A stretch of DNA of 64,000 bases from WLND01 sp040398845 (GCA_040398845.1 JBBATH010000005.1:1-64000), one strand, 5' to 3'. Counted from the stretch's first letter, positions 33,518-42,054 are shown. Program-made: numbers and translations. Notes: generated from the letters alone by a model not told the origin.

Positions 33518-34108
33518 TCAACGCGTATGGGCCGTCTCGTTAAGGGAGACGAGAACGAATCGACCATCCGGATGCACATGGACACGCGAGATCGAGGTGT
33601 ACCACGGGTTGAAGAAGAACCGCCTCGGGCTGCCGACCACGTCAGCCAAGAACGTATTGGATGCTCCCCCATGACTGGCGGCCACGATCCGCTGCCCCTG
33701 ATGGTCAAGCCCGATCCGGCGCATCGTGCGAATCATGTTGGCTCGGAGGTCGTCTGCATCATGCTCGGGCAGGAAGTCCTCGAAGCGTCCCTCATTCCAG
33801 GCTGCGGCGCGCTCCGGGTGGTCGAGTTGCTCGACCTTCTGGTAACTCGGAGCATCAGAGATCCATTCGCGCAAGCCCTCGTCAATCGTCACCAAAAGCC
33901 CACGCGCTGCAGCGACCGGCTCAGCCGTCTGAACCGCGCGCTTGAGATGACTCGAGTAGACAGCGTCGATCCGCTCCCCCTCGAGCCACTGCGCCAGCCT
34001 CCTCGCCTGAGCAAGTCCAACCTCACCAAGCGGCGGATCCTTCGTACCATCGGGCTCCGGCAACCCATGCCGGACGAGGAGGATCTCGGCCGGTGCCGGG
34101 GTTGCCAT
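33518..34108 (-). CDS. Histidine phosphatase family protein
   Basis: A 196-aa phosphoglycerate-mutase-like phosphatase. The nucleophile motif is LVRHGLPEP (His14). A second catalytic His lies in VAASHGGASNTF and the arginine-rich site includes SSHLKRAVQTAEP. It removes phosphate from a small molecule through a phospho-His intermediate. It overlaps the aldehyde dehydrogenase by one base. Its presence in a catabolic operon fits removal of a phosphoryl group added by the kinases of the region; this is inference. Confidence 0.88.
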   Translation of the reverse strand: MATPAPAEILLVRHGLPEPDGTKDPPLGEVGLAQARRLAQWLEGERIDAVYSSHLKRAVQTAEPVAAARGLLVTIDEGLREWISDAPSYQKVEQLDHPERAAAWNEGRFEDFLPEHDADDLRANMIRTMRRIGLDHQGQRIVAASHGGASNTFLADVVGSPRRFFFNPWYTSISRVHVHPDGRFVLVSLNETAHTR

Positions 34109-35562
34109 TAGACGGTCTCAGTGAAGGTGCCGAGGTCCTCGGTTGAGGGGAACTGCAGGCTCTGCAGTTCGAAGTACTCGAGGAGCCCGTGATGGCCAAG
34201 CTCCCGGCCGACCCCGGAGGTCTTGAATCCGCCGAAGGGCGCCCGCGCGTTGAATCGTCCGCCATTGATTGCGACCTGACCGGTCCGAAGCCGGGTTGCA
34301 ATCCGCACTGCCTCAGGCACGTCAGCCGCCCAGACCGCACCCGACAATCCGAACTCGCTATCGTTCGCGATCGCGATGCCCTCCTCGATCGTGTCGTAGG
34401 CAATGATCGCAAGAACCGGGCCGAAGATCTCCTCCTGCACGACGCGCGCCTTCGGATCAAGCCGGCTGAACACCGTGGGCTTGACGAAGTAGCCGCGATC
34501 CTGACCCTCGACCGGCCCGGGGCCACCCGTGATGAGCGTGCCCTCGGTCATGCCGATGTCGATGTAGTCCTTCACCGTGCGGAACTGCCCAGATGAGGCG
34601 ACCGGGCCCAGATCCGTAGCTCCATCGAGCGGATTGCCGATAACGAACGCTTCGACGAGTGCGGCGATCCGCGCCTCGACCTCGGCGAGCTGCGAACGCG
34701 GAACGATGAGGCGAGTGGTCGCCGAGCACGTCTGGCCATTGTTGACGAAGCAGCCGCGAACCGCGGCTGGAAGGGCAGCGTCGAGGTCTGCACCGGGCGC
34801 GACGAGGAACGCCGACTTGCCACCGAGCTCAAGCGCCACGCGCTTGATGGTGGGAGCCGCGGCCTGGGCAACCCGCACCCCGGCGCCGGTTGAGCCGGTG
34901 AGGCTCACCATGTCAACCTCGCGATGGGAGGACAGGAGTTCGCCAACGAGGGCCCCTCGCCCTGAGACGAGGTTGAAGACGCCCGCCGGCAGACCCAGAC
35001 CGTGCACGATGTCCGCAAGGATGAAGGTCGCGAGCGGTGCGACACTGCTCGGCTTCACCACGACCGTGCATCCTGCGGCGAGCGCCGGCCCAACCTTGGC
35101 CGCGAGCTGATACAGCGGATAGTTCCATGGCGTGATGGCTCCCACGACCCCAGCGGCGGCGCGGATGACAAGGGAGTTGCCAACCTGCTCCTGATCCGGA
35201 AGTTCGAGGGCCGCTTCGGCCATGGTCTCGAAGACAGACGCAGCAAGGCCAACCTGGACCCTCACCGAAATCGCAAGCGGGGTACCGACCTCCATCGCCA
35301 TGATCTCGGCAAGCTCACCCTCGCGGGCGCGCAGGCCTTCGGCTAGCGCCTGAACCGCCGCTGCCCGATCGGCGATTGGCGAGGTTGACCACCCATCGAA
35401 GGCACGACGGGCCGCAAGGATGGCGCGCTCAGCATCAGCGCCATCGCCCGCCGGAACGGTGCCGATGATCTCCTCGGTCGCCGCTTCATCAACGGTGATG
35501 ACGTCGCCGCCAGCCGGGGCAGACCACGCGCCATCGATATACAGTTCGCGCCGTTCGATCAT
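34108..35562 (-). CDS. NAD(P)-dependent aldehyde dehydrogenase
   Basis: A 484-aa enzyme of the ALDH superfamily with ITPWNYPL (Asn146), VVKPSSVAP (Lys170), LELGGKSAF (general-base Glu245), and the catalytic Cys279 in NNGQTCSATTR. It is full length. The ATG overlaps the Tyr-phosphatase stop by four bases and its own stop overlaps the histidine phosphatase start. It oxidises an aldehyde to the acid. The aldehyde is probably made by the SDRs, the alcohol dehydrogenase or a cleavage step of this region. Confidence 0.95.
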   Translation of the reverse strand: MIERRELYIDGAWSAPAGGDVITVDEAATEEIIGTVPAGDGADAERAILAARRAFDGWSTSPIADRAAAVQALAEGLRAREGELAEIMAMEVGTPLAISVRVQVGLAASVFETMAEAALELPDQEQVGNSLVIRAAAGVVGAITPWNYPLYQLAAKVGPALAAGCTVVVKPSSVAPLATFILADIVHGLGLPAGVFNLVSGRGALVGELLSSHREVDMVSLTGSTGAGVRVAQAAAPTIKRVALELGGKSAFLVAPGADLDAALPAAVRGCFVNNGQTCSATTRLIVPRSQLAEVEARIAALVEAFVIGNPLDGATDLGPVASSGQFRTVKDYIDIGMTEGTLITGGPGPVEGQDRGYFVKPTVFSRLDPKARVVQEEIFGPVLAIIAYDTIEEGIAIANDSEFGLSGAVWAADVPEAVRIATRLRTGQVAINGGRFNARAPFGGFKTSGVGRELGHHGLLEYFELQSLQFPSTEDLGTFTETV

Positions 35563-36332
35563 TGATGCTCCCTCGATATGTTCCCTGGTTCGACGAGACG
35601 GGTGCGCAATACCTCAACCTGCTCGTCCGAAATTCCGAGCTCGCGAACCCAGCCCGGAATACCCCCGAACTCGTCGCCCACGTCGGCGAGAAAGATCTCC
35701 ATCGCGGCCCTCGGCGCCCGGAGCAATTCCTCGGGCTGATTCATCATCGGGTGATCCTCGAAGTCCTCACGCGTGCGCAAGTAGTCGACAAGTGCGACGA
35801 CCTCGTCGCCGCTCAACTCGAAGTCGGCAGTGATATCCGCATCGCTCACGCCGAGCAGCCCGAGCAGTACCGCCGCGAGTACCCCGGTGCGGTCCTTGCC
35901 GGCCATGCAGAAAAAGATTGCTGGATAGGCCTCGTCGGTCGCGAGCCGGGCGACGACCTTGCGGACGGTATCGCCACCATAATCGACCATGTCGCGGAAC
36001 ACGCTCGCAAGGAACTCCGCCGCCGGGAGATCCCTCGACTCAGGATCGGCGTCCCAGTCATTCGGCAAGAAGGGTGAATGGAGCTCCCCGGTGATGAATG
36101 CGGGCAGCGGAAAGGCCAGCCGCTCACGGTCATAGCGCAGGTCGATGACGGTCCCTGCGCCGAACTGGGCCCAGGCCTGTTCGTCATCGAGTCGATGCAG
36201 GCTCGACGCCCGGAACAGCATGCCCCGGCGAACAACACCCCCATCGGCAGTCGGGTAGCCGCCGATATCGCGCACGTTGTAGAGACCGCCGAGTTCATGC
36301 GCCTCGCCAATGACCGCCGTGTTGTCGGTCAT
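35559..36332 (-). CDS. Tyrosine-phosphatase-superfamily (PtpB-like) phosphatase
   Basis: A 257-aa protein. The P-loop CMAGKDRTG (Cys142, Arg148; CX5R) is flanked by LYNVRDIGGYPT and VIDLRYDRER, the signature of PtpB/IphP-type phosphatases that act on phospho-Tyr, phosphoinositides and small phosphoesters. It overlaps both neighbours (ATGA type). A signalling role is possible. The operon context favours a metabolite phosphatase. Confidence 0.88.
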   Translation of the reverse strand: MTDNTAVIGEAHELGGLYNVRDIGGYPTADGGVVRRGMLFRASSLHRLDDEQAWAQFGAGTVIDLRYDRERLAFPLPAFITGELHSPFLPNDWDADPESRDLPAAEFLASVFRDMVDYGGDTVRKVVARLATDEAYPAIFFCMAGKDRTGVLAAVLLGLLGVSDADITADFELSGDEVVALVDYLRTREDFEDHPMMNQPEELLRAPRAAMEIFLADVGDEFGGIPGWVRELGISDEQVEVLRTRLVEPGNISREHQ

Positions 36333-36862
36333 GGCTGCATCAGGTAACCGGGGAAGCGCTGGTCGACATCAGGGCACTCGGCGGGTCCGACAGGCCGAGC
36401 CGGCCAGCGCTTGCGCTCCGTCCCACCAGCCTGCCCCGACACGAAGTCTTCGACCGTCATTCCGTAAACCGACAACACGTGCCGCCTCGCAAACCGCCAG
36501 ACTCCCGCCTCGCGGCGGTAGTCATCCTGATAGCGGATATTCGTGACGATCGTGTGCTCCTCGTTCGCGAGTTCTGCGTAGCCCAAGACGGTTCCGCGAG
36601 CATCATCCGGACCGGTGAAAAAGCAGGAACTTGCGTGCGGATCGTGCAGGGTCATCGTGAAGGGGGCGTGCTTCGCCTCGAAGTTCGCCGCGATCGCCAG
36701 ACGTCCGCTCGTCGTGCTGTTCGGCGAAGCAAACACTCCGTCCTCGGTAAACAACCGGCCAACCGCCTCAAACTGCCGGTCATCGAGCAGGACGGCGTGG
36801 GCAACAAGGAGATCATTGATCTCGAATCGGTCCTCAAGCCGGCGCACCCTGTCCTCGAGCAT
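36329..36862 (-). CDS. SnoaL-like protein
   Basis: A 177-aa SnoaL_4 protein (RLEDRFEINDLLVAHAVLLD, DRQFEAVGRLFTEDGVF, IVTNIRYQDDYRREAGVWRF). It is the first gene of the five-gene minus-strand operon SnoaL - Tyr phosphatase - ALDH - His phosphatase - Rieske. It lies opposite the GntR gene; the 73-bp space between them holds the half-conserved GntR site and the GACTATAG motif. It could be a dehydratase or isomerase, or a structural partner of an oxygenase. Confidence 0.78.
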   Translation of the reverse strand: MLEDRVRRLEDRFEINDLLVAHAVLLDDRQFEAVGRLFTEDGVFASPNSTTSGRLAIAANFEAKHAPFTMTLHDPHASSCFFTGPDDARGTVLGYAELANEEHTIVTNIRYQDDYRREAGVWRFARRHVLSVYGMTVEDFVSGQAGGTERKRWPARPVGPAECPDVDQRFPGYLMQP

Positions 36863-36884
36863 GCATCTCAGACTAGTGGTGTTC

Positions 36885-36898
36885 GACTATAGAAACTA
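36885..36898. promoter_or_regulatory. Shared GACTATAGAAACTA motif
   Basis: GACTATAGAAACTA upstream of the SnoaL gene closely matches GACTATAGTAACTA at 52253-52266, with weaker copies at 47277-47290 and 59056-59069. All four lie in promoter regions of the catabolic genes. It could be an operator or a conserved promoter element. Confidence 0.35.
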
Positions 36899-36911
36899 CC
36901 CGCGCCCCGGA

Positions 36912-36927
36912 AGTTGTCTACACAGAC
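36912..36927. promoter_or_regulatory. GntR-type operator candidate, site C (imperfect)
   Basis: AGTTGTCTACACAGAC keeps one arm and most of the centre of sites A and B. It lies 8 bp before the GTG start of the GntR gene, in the divergent promoter region, as expected for autoregulation. Confidence 0.45.
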
Positions 36928-36935
36928 CGTAGCCT

Positions 36936-37661
36936 GTGAACGTGACGGAGATCCCGCTCTACGAGCAAGTGCGGCAGTCCCTCGAGGGGTCGATCGCAAG
37001 CGGGGAGTATGGGCCCGGCGACAAACTCCCCGGCGAGAGCACCCTCGCCGCGACGATGGGCGTCAATCGGCTCACCGTCCGCCGCGCAATCGAGGAGTTG
37101 GCTCGGGCCGGACGGGTCCAATCACGGCAAGGGTCCGGCACTTACGTGGCACCGTCAGTCACCCGCCTGCCCGTCTCGCAGTCGCTCTCTCCCGACTCAC
37201 TCGTCTCGGGCATCACCGAACAACTCGCCGAACATGGTCACTCATATGAGGACGTCCTTCTCAAGACCTCGCGAGTGAACCAGCCGCAGACGAACATGGA
37301 ATTCGGGCTGCCACCCGGACAACTCTGGCGCATCGACAATGCCCTCGTCGTCGATGGGGAGACATGGATGTGGTCCAGCTCGTGGCTACCCCTCGAGCTC
37401 ATCAAGGATCCTCGTAAGCACTGGAACCCGGTCAGCGGCCTGTACGGCATGCTCCTTGCGGACCGCGGTGAACTCATCCCACTGTGGCGTTCATTCTCAG
37501 CTGAGGCAGCGACGTCGGCCGATGCATCAATCCTGCGGGTGAAGCCCGGCACGCCCATCATCGTTCGCGATGGCCTCACCGCAGATGAGGACGGAAACCC
37601 GATCCTGCGCGTTACCCGGCGAGCACGAATGGATCGGGTGTCGTACGTGCTGCGTTACTAG
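36936..37661 (+). CDS. GntR-family (HutC-type) transcriptional regulator
   Basis: A 241-aa regulator. The N-terminal winged helix (IPLYEQVRQSLEGSIASGEY, LPGESTLAATMGVNRLTVRR, QGSGTYVA) is classical GntR. Residues about 80-241 form the UTRA effector domain (ending NPILRVTRRARMDRVSYVL). GTG 36936 is used; a GTG two codons on is also possible. It is divergent from the phosphatase/ALDH/Rieske operon. Its TAG stop overlaps the convergent Rieske stop (CTAG). The repeated AGTTGT-N4-ACAACT sites are its likely targets. Confidence 0.92.
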   Translation: MNVTEIPLYEQVRQSLEGSIASGEYGPGDKLPGESTLAATMGVNRLTVRRAIEELARAGRVQSRQGSGTYVAPSVTRLPVSQSLSPDSLVSGITEQLAEHGHSYEDVLLKTSRVNQPQTNMEFGLPPGQLWRIDNALVVDGETWMWSSSWLPLELIKDPRKHWNPVSGLYGMLLADRGELIPLWRSFSAEAATSADASILRVKPGTPIIVRDGLTADEDGNPILRVTRRARMDRVSYVLRY

Positions 37662-39088
37662 TCGCGATCCATCCACTCGTCAAGGATCCCGTGGTAGTGC
37701 CGAATACGGTTCTCCTGGTAGCGCGAGAGCTGAATACCGGGCGCTCTCAATGACTTCAGGCCCTCCTGGATGTGCGGAAGGTTGGCATAGTCCTGATCGA
37801 ACACCGGGCCGAGGAGACCGATCTCAGTGATGTCGGAGAAGGTCTCCCCCGGCTGCAGCCACCTGGTCTTGGGTGGCTTGGGATGCGAGCCATCGGCAGG
37901 CTGCTGAGCGAGAAGGTACACCTCTGCAATGCACTTGTCGGGGTCGTTGCCCAGCGGCCTGAACCGGTACACCGCATTGGTTCGCGGACCCGCGAACACG
38001 TAGAAGTTCGGAAAGACGAAGTACTGAATCCCGTCAAGGAGCTCGGAGTCGGTCCAGTGATCCTGCTCCGTTCCGGTCTGCTTGGCCAGCGAGGTACGCA
38101 TCTGCTCAGCTAGCTCGTGTCGAGCCGTCGAATCCGCCGGGACAATGGGCGTACCCTCGGCGCCTGCAGAGAGGTCACGACCCTCGCCAGCAGAGTAGAA
38201 GGCCCGGGTCTCGTAATAGGAGTCGAGCACCTCCTGCTCGCTGATGTGGTTCGCGATCGTCGGGCTAGGTACGCCCTGAGGAACAATCTGCCGGCTCCAG
38301 TTCTCACCCTTGAGCACGTCGTACTGGGTGTTCTCGTCGCCGAGCCACTCCATCATCTGCGGGTGGGTCGCCAGCGAATGCCAGCCCTCGATGAATGCCT
38401 CGCCGGTGATCTTCCAGTTGGCATCGATGACGCCACCAAAGTGCGAGTAGACGATGCGATCGGTGTAGTCCCAGCGATCCCAGTCGTTGAGCATCGAGCC
38501 AAAGAAGCTCTCAAGTGACTCAGAGTCCGGATCCATGTTGATGAAGACGAAGCCGTTCCACTCGGCGACCTTGGCCTCGGGAAGCGGGAAGTTCTCGGGA
38601 TCGATCTGCGGGAAATCCCAGGCGCACGGGACGAACTTGGAGGTACCGTCAATATTCCAGCTGAATCCGTGGAATGGGCAGCGTAGTTCGCTCACCCGGC
38701 CATCCTCGGTCCGAAGTGCGCGTCCCCGGTGGAGGCACGCGTTGTACAGCGCCTTGATCTCGCCGGTGTTCGTGCGCATGATGATGAGCTTGTCGTCAGC
38801 TATGTCGTAGTTGATGTGATCCCCCGGCTCGGGGATTTCATCCGCCCGGCACACCATCTGCCAGACCTTGCGCCACACCTTCTGAACCTCGCGGTCGTGC
38901 CACTCGCGCGAGATGAAGCGCTCGACATCGAGGGGCTCGGTGCCAAGGTCCTCGTTCACGTCGTATCGAAGCACGGCTGGTACTGGCCGAGCATCGTGAT
39001 CGAGGTACTCCTGCACGCTCGTGCCCGGGGATCGCGGGCAATCGGGCTCCGTCGATGCGCGTTGGGGAGAAACGCTCAGGTCAGTCAT
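37658..39088 (-). CDS. Rieske non-heme iron oxygenase, alpha subunit (long form)
   Basis: A 476-aa protein, longer than the other two. The Rieske site is Cys118-x-His120 and Cys137-x2-His140 (NACLHRG, CPFHGF). The iron site is EAFIEGWHSLATHPQ (His237, His242), with Trp replacing the usual Tyr. An insertion at about 270-320 is variable. It stands alone, convergent with the GntR gene. Upstream is an A/T-rich stretch with GATACTGAATATC (39142-39154), an imperfect palindrome that could be a control site. Confidence 0.92.
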   Translation of the reverse strand: MTDLSVSPQRASTEPDCPRSPGTSVQEYLDHDARPVPAVLRYDVNEDLGTEPLDVERFISREWHDREVQKVWRKVWQMVCRADEIPEPGDHINYDIADDKLIIMRTNTGEIKALYNACLHRGRALRTEDGRVSELRCPFHGFSWNIDGTSKFVPCAWDFPQIDPENFPLPEAKVAEWNGFVFINMDPDSESLESFFGSMLNDWDRWDYTDRIVYSHFGGVIDANWKITGEAFIEGWHSLATHPQMMEWLGDENTQYDVLKGENWSRQIVPQGVPSPTIANHISEQEVLDSYYETRAFYSAGEGRDLSAGAEGTPIVPADSTARHELAEQMRTSLAKQTGTEQDHWTDSELLDGIQYFVFPNFYVFAGPRTNAVYRFRPLGNDPDKCIAEVYLLAQQPADGSHPKPPKTRWLQPGETFSDITEIGLLGPVFDQDYANLPHIQEGLKSLRAPGIQLSRYQENRIRHYHGILDEWMDRD

Positions 39089-39188
39089 GAAACACTCCTC
39101 GATCGCGCTGGTGCACTGTCGGATTTGGGATTCAACCTGTTGAGATACTGAATATCAGATAAAGATACTCGGCCGGCGTGGTGATGCA

Positions 39189-39227
39189 AAATAGTGGGCC
39201 CCGTCACGAGGACGGGGCCCACTATTT
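39189..39227 (-). terminator. Strong intrinsic terminator after the binding-protein gene
   Basis: A perfect 17-bp stem, AAATAGTGGGCCCCGTC and its complement, with a 5-nt loop. On the minus strand it ends in TATTTTG. It lies 18 bp after the stop of the binding protein at 39245 and shields the Rieske promoter. Confidence 0.85.
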
Positions 39228-39244
39228 CGGTTGTGCAAAGCGAA

Positions 39245-40366
39245 CTACTTGGCGCCCCACACTGTCTTGAACTGGGATACGTAGTTCTTGACACCCAGGT
39301 AGTCACCGGCTGGCGTAAGAACGAGCGAGTTGGCATTTGCCTGAGTCAGGATCTGCGTGGGCAGATCCTTGGTGTTGAACGGCATCTTCTGGAAGTAGCG
39401 TGCGAAGCTGTCGACAACGGTCCATCCAACGATCGGGAGGGAGTAACCGGTCCATGCGGACTCGGTCTTGTCCTTCAGACCCTGAATGTTGCCCTTGCCT
39501 GCAGTGAGGCCGCCCATCTGAACCTGCTTGTTCAGGCCCGCGGTCGTGAGAGCCGCCGACACGCCGGTCACCCAGCCGCCGAGATCAGACACGAGCCAGT
39601 TGGCCTTCGGGTTGCGCTGAACGATGTTCACTGCCTCTGCCGGCATCTTGCCCGCAAAGATTGCCGGCACGCTCGCCGGGCTGGCGGAGTACACGCCCGT
39701 GCCACCCGTGAGGATCTTCAGGTTGTTCTTGAAGGCCTCATCAAAGCGAACGAGGATCGGGTATAGGGGCACGGTGATGCCCTCGACGTTCGGCGCCGTC
39801 GTAGTGGAGACAACGTAGGCGGCGATCATGCGGCCCCACACGTCAATCTGGCGCTTGCCCGCAATGTGAGTGTCGACGAGGGCGCTGGTCGGCGCGCTCA
39901 TGCAAGCGGAGCAGATAACCGCAATATTGGCGGCCTTTGCCTTGTCGAGCAGGTCGCCGATTGTGCTCGGCTCAATGCCCGAGATGTGGATGCCGTCCGG
40001 CTTGAGGGCTAGTGCTGCGGAGAAGCCAGCGCGCTGATCCTCGGGGGTTGCACCCGCGAGGATCTCCTTGAAGGTCCAGCCGAGGACCTTTCCTGCGGCC
40101 GCGATGCTCTCGTCAAGCACCTTGTTCTCATCGCCACCATTGGTGAGACCCACGATGAACTTGGTGGGGAGGGTCTGCGGGTTGGTCTTGAGCTTGGTGG
40201 TGATGTTGATGCTTGTCGGAGTCGAGGAGTACTGCTTGACGATGGCCTTCGCTGCCGCCGTGTTATTTGCAGCGGGCTCTTGCGCAATCGCGGCCGGGGC
40301 GAGCCCCGTCGCGAGGACGACAGAAACGGAGGCCGTGATGGCTACCGCGAACAATGACTTGCGCAT
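39245..40366 (-). CDS. Secreted periplasmic-type sugar-binding protein (ABC importer)
   Basis: A 373-aa protein. A signal peptide (MRKSLFAVAITASVSVVLAT then APAAIAQ) is followed by a type I binding-protein fold (KFIVGLTNGGDENKVLDESI, KPDGIHISGIEPSTIGDLLD, AVICSACMSAPTSA). It has no lipobox cysteine, unusual for a Gram-positive binding protein. It is a paralogue of the 40672-41808 product. It probably serves the CUT2-type permease and ATPase at 53220-55762, 13 kb away. The ligand is unknown; such domains bind sugars, polyols and some cyclic compounds. Confidence 0.85.
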   Translation of the reverse strand: MRKSLFAVAITASVSVVLATGLAPAAIAQEPAANNTAAAKAIVKQYSSTPTSINITTKLKTNPQTLPTKFIVGLTNGGDENKVLDESIAAAGKVLGWTFKEILAGATPEDQRAGFSAALALKPDGIHISGIEPSTIGDLLDKAKAANIAVICSACMSAPTSALVDTHIAGKRQIDVWGRMIAAYVVSTTTAPNVEGITVPLYPILVRFDEAFKNNLKILTGGTGVYSASPASVPAIFAGKMPAEAVNIVQRNPKANWLVSDLGGWVTGVSAALTTAGLNKQVQMGGLTAGKGNIQGLKDKTESAWTGYSLPIVGWTVVDSFARYFQKMPFNTKDLPTQILTQANANSLVLTPAGDYLGVKNYVSQFKTVWGAK

Positions 40367-40414
40367 GGATCTCTCTTCCAGTCAGCGGGTACTCGGACCC
40401 GGTTGCACACAAAG

Positions 40415-40427
40415 TACATGTACGTCC
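40415..40427. promoter_or_regulatory. TACATGYACGTCC element upstream of the first binding protein
   Basis: TACATGTACGTCC, part of a GTACATGTAC palindrome, lies 49-61 bp upstream of the gene start. The matching element TACATGCACGTCC lies at almost the same distance upstream of the paralogue at 41808. The rest of the 305-bp gap holds only the upstream gene's terminator. Confidence 0.5.
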
Positions 40428-40599
40428 GAGTAAATGGAAGGGAAATTCAAAGCATTCTTGAGAAAAATTCTGGTAACTGGTCCGATCAATGAGGGAGCGC
40501 CCATAGAAACAGAAGGTTGTCTCCTGATACTCAGGGGCAACTCCATCCAATCTCGCCCCAAAATCATTGTCGCCCGAGGCTGCCGTCCTTAGAAAAAAC

Positions 40600-40634
40600 G
40601 GGGTGAGCACGGTCGCAAGGACCGGGCCCACCCC
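40600..40634 (-). terminator. Intrinsic terminator after the second binding-protein gene
   Basis: A 15-bp stem (13 pairs match) with a 5-nt loop, followed on the minus strand by CGTTTTTTCT. It lies 38 bp after the stop of the gene at 40672-41808. Confidence 0.85.
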
Positions 40635-40671
40635 TTGACGGCTGCCGAATAGCTCAGCGGTTAAACCTCCG

Positions 40672-41808
40672 CTACTTCAGGCCCCACAGAGCCTTGAACT
40701 GCGCTTCGTAGTCAGCAACGGCGATGTAGTTGCCATCCGCATCGACTGCAGCAGTTACCGCCGATTCCGCCGTGAGCAATTGAGTCGGCAACGCCGCAAC
40801 GACCGGCTCCTCACCGCCGATGATGCGCGCGAACTGGTCAATGACCCGCCAGGCAGCGAGCGGAATCGGATAGCCGGTGAATGCCGCCTCCGTGCCAGCC
40901 TGGATCGCCGCCAGATTGGCCGGGGTTGCCGCCATTCCGACAACCTTCAGCGAGGCATCAGGCATTGCGGCCATGGTGATGGCCTCCTGCGCATCAGCAG
41001 AAAGGAATCCTGGGGCATAACTCAGCCAGGTGGCAGTCGGATTGAGTTGCAGTGCCAGCGTCGCCACATCGAGCGGGAGCATCGTCGGATCAAGCGGATC
41101 GAGGAAGTTCTCATTCGTCGAGCATGGTTCGCAGTAGTCCATCATCGCGGCCTGCAAGCCCTGGTCGAACTGGGTCGGGGCGGGGGTCCCAAGGGCGATC
41201 ATCTCAATGACCGCATCCTCATTGGCGTTGTTCATCTGCACGAAAGCGGCGATGAGCCTTCCCCATCCGTCAACCTCGGTGCGGCCCGCGATCGATGTGT
41301 CCTTGAGGGAATCAAGGGGGTCCACCATGCATTCGGTGCACACGACCGGGATCCCGGCAGTGGTAGCGGCCGCGAGGCCATCGGTCAGGTAGTCAACATA
41401 TGCGCCATCGATATGGATACCGGCGGGCTTCTTCGCGAGTGCCTCGTCGAACGCAGCGACTGCACCTTCAGCGGTATTGGCTCCCTCAACAACCTCGACG
41501 GTCCACCCAAGCGCGGTTGCCGCAGCGGAAAGCGAATCGTTGAAGAGTTTGGACCCATCGGAACCATCGGAAAGGCTCACGATCACCGCTCCCTGCGCGG
41601 GAGGTGCAGCCAGCGGGGCGTCGATACCGATCGTTGTCGGCACGGCGGTCGCTGTCGCAACCATCTCCGCGGCCGAACCACCGCCCGGCGCTCCGTCGAC
41701 GCCGGTCGTCTCTTTGCCGAAGTTCGGGTCGTCTGCCGGCATGGCGCAGGAGGCGAGAAGTAGGGACGCGGATGCGGCGAGTACGAGTGCGAGCAATGGC
41801 TTGCGCAT
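40672..41808 (-). CDS. Lipoprotein sugar-binding protein (ABC importer)
   Basis: A 378-aa protein. MRKPLLALVLAASASLLLASC is a lipoprotein signal with lipobox LASC, so it is anchored on the outer face of the membrane. A Ser/Gly/Ala linker precedes the type I binding fold (GAVIVSLSDGSDGSKLFNDS, KPAGIHIDGAYVDYLTDGLA, IPVVCTECMVDPLDSL). Two conserved Cys after the hinge may form a disulfide. It is a paralogue of the 39245 product, which lacks the lipobox. The two may have different ligands or timing while sharing one permease. Confidence 0.87.
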   Translation of the reverse strand: MRKPLLALVLAASASLLLASCAMPADDPNFGKETTGVDGAPGGGSAAEMVATATAVPTTIGIDAPLAAPPAQGAVIVSLSDGSDGSKLFNDSLSAAATALGWTVEVVEGANTAEGAVAAFDEALAKKPAGIHIDGAYVDYLTDGLAAATTAGIPVVCTECMVDPLDSLKDTSIAGRTEVDGWGRLIAAFVQMNNANEDAVIEMIALGTPAPTQFDQGLQAAMMDYCEPCSTNENFLDPLDPTMLPLDVATLALQLNPTATWLSYAPGFLSADAQEAITMAAMPDASLKVVGMAATPANLAAIQAGTEAAFTGYPIPLAAWRVIDQFARIIGGEEPVVAALPTQLLTAESAVTAAVDADGNYIAVADYEAQFKALWGLK

Positions 41809-41861
41809 AGATCTCTCTTCCGGAACGGGAGCCTCAACGGCTGATAGACGTCAACCTACGA

Positions 41862-41874
41862 TACATGCACGTCC
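41862..41874. promoter_or_regulatory. TACATGYACGTCC element upstream of the second binding protein
   Basis: TACATGCACGTCC lies 54-66 bp upstream of the lipoprotein start. It matches the element at 40415-40427 at 12 of 13 positions. Confidence 0.5.
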
Positions 41875-42054
41875 TACCAATATGGGCCGGTCCCGCCGAA
41901 GAGCAACTCCGACCGTCGAACGGCGCAGCCACCTGCGCGCTGCGCCGGCTCGGGTAGACTTTTTTTCGACTCGGTAGCGAAACACTGACTGACGCCGTTA
42001 CCGTCGGTTGTCCACGAGTAAGCGTCCAACACGACCTCGACCACACGGAGCCTC

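Noticed and set aside
39142..39180. GATACTGAATATC repeat as a confirmed operator for the 476-aa Rieske gene
   Set aside because: The palindrome is imperfect and has no second copy in the window, so I mention it only within the gene entry.
40644..40680. tRNA-like D-arm sequence (tagctcagcggtta)
   Set aside because: No acceptor stem, anticodon arm or T-arm can be formed around it, and it lies in the leader between a terminator and the binding-protein stop.
42001..42020. GGTTGTCCACGAG as a fourth GntR site
   Set aside because: Only one weak half-arm matches and there is no symmetry.
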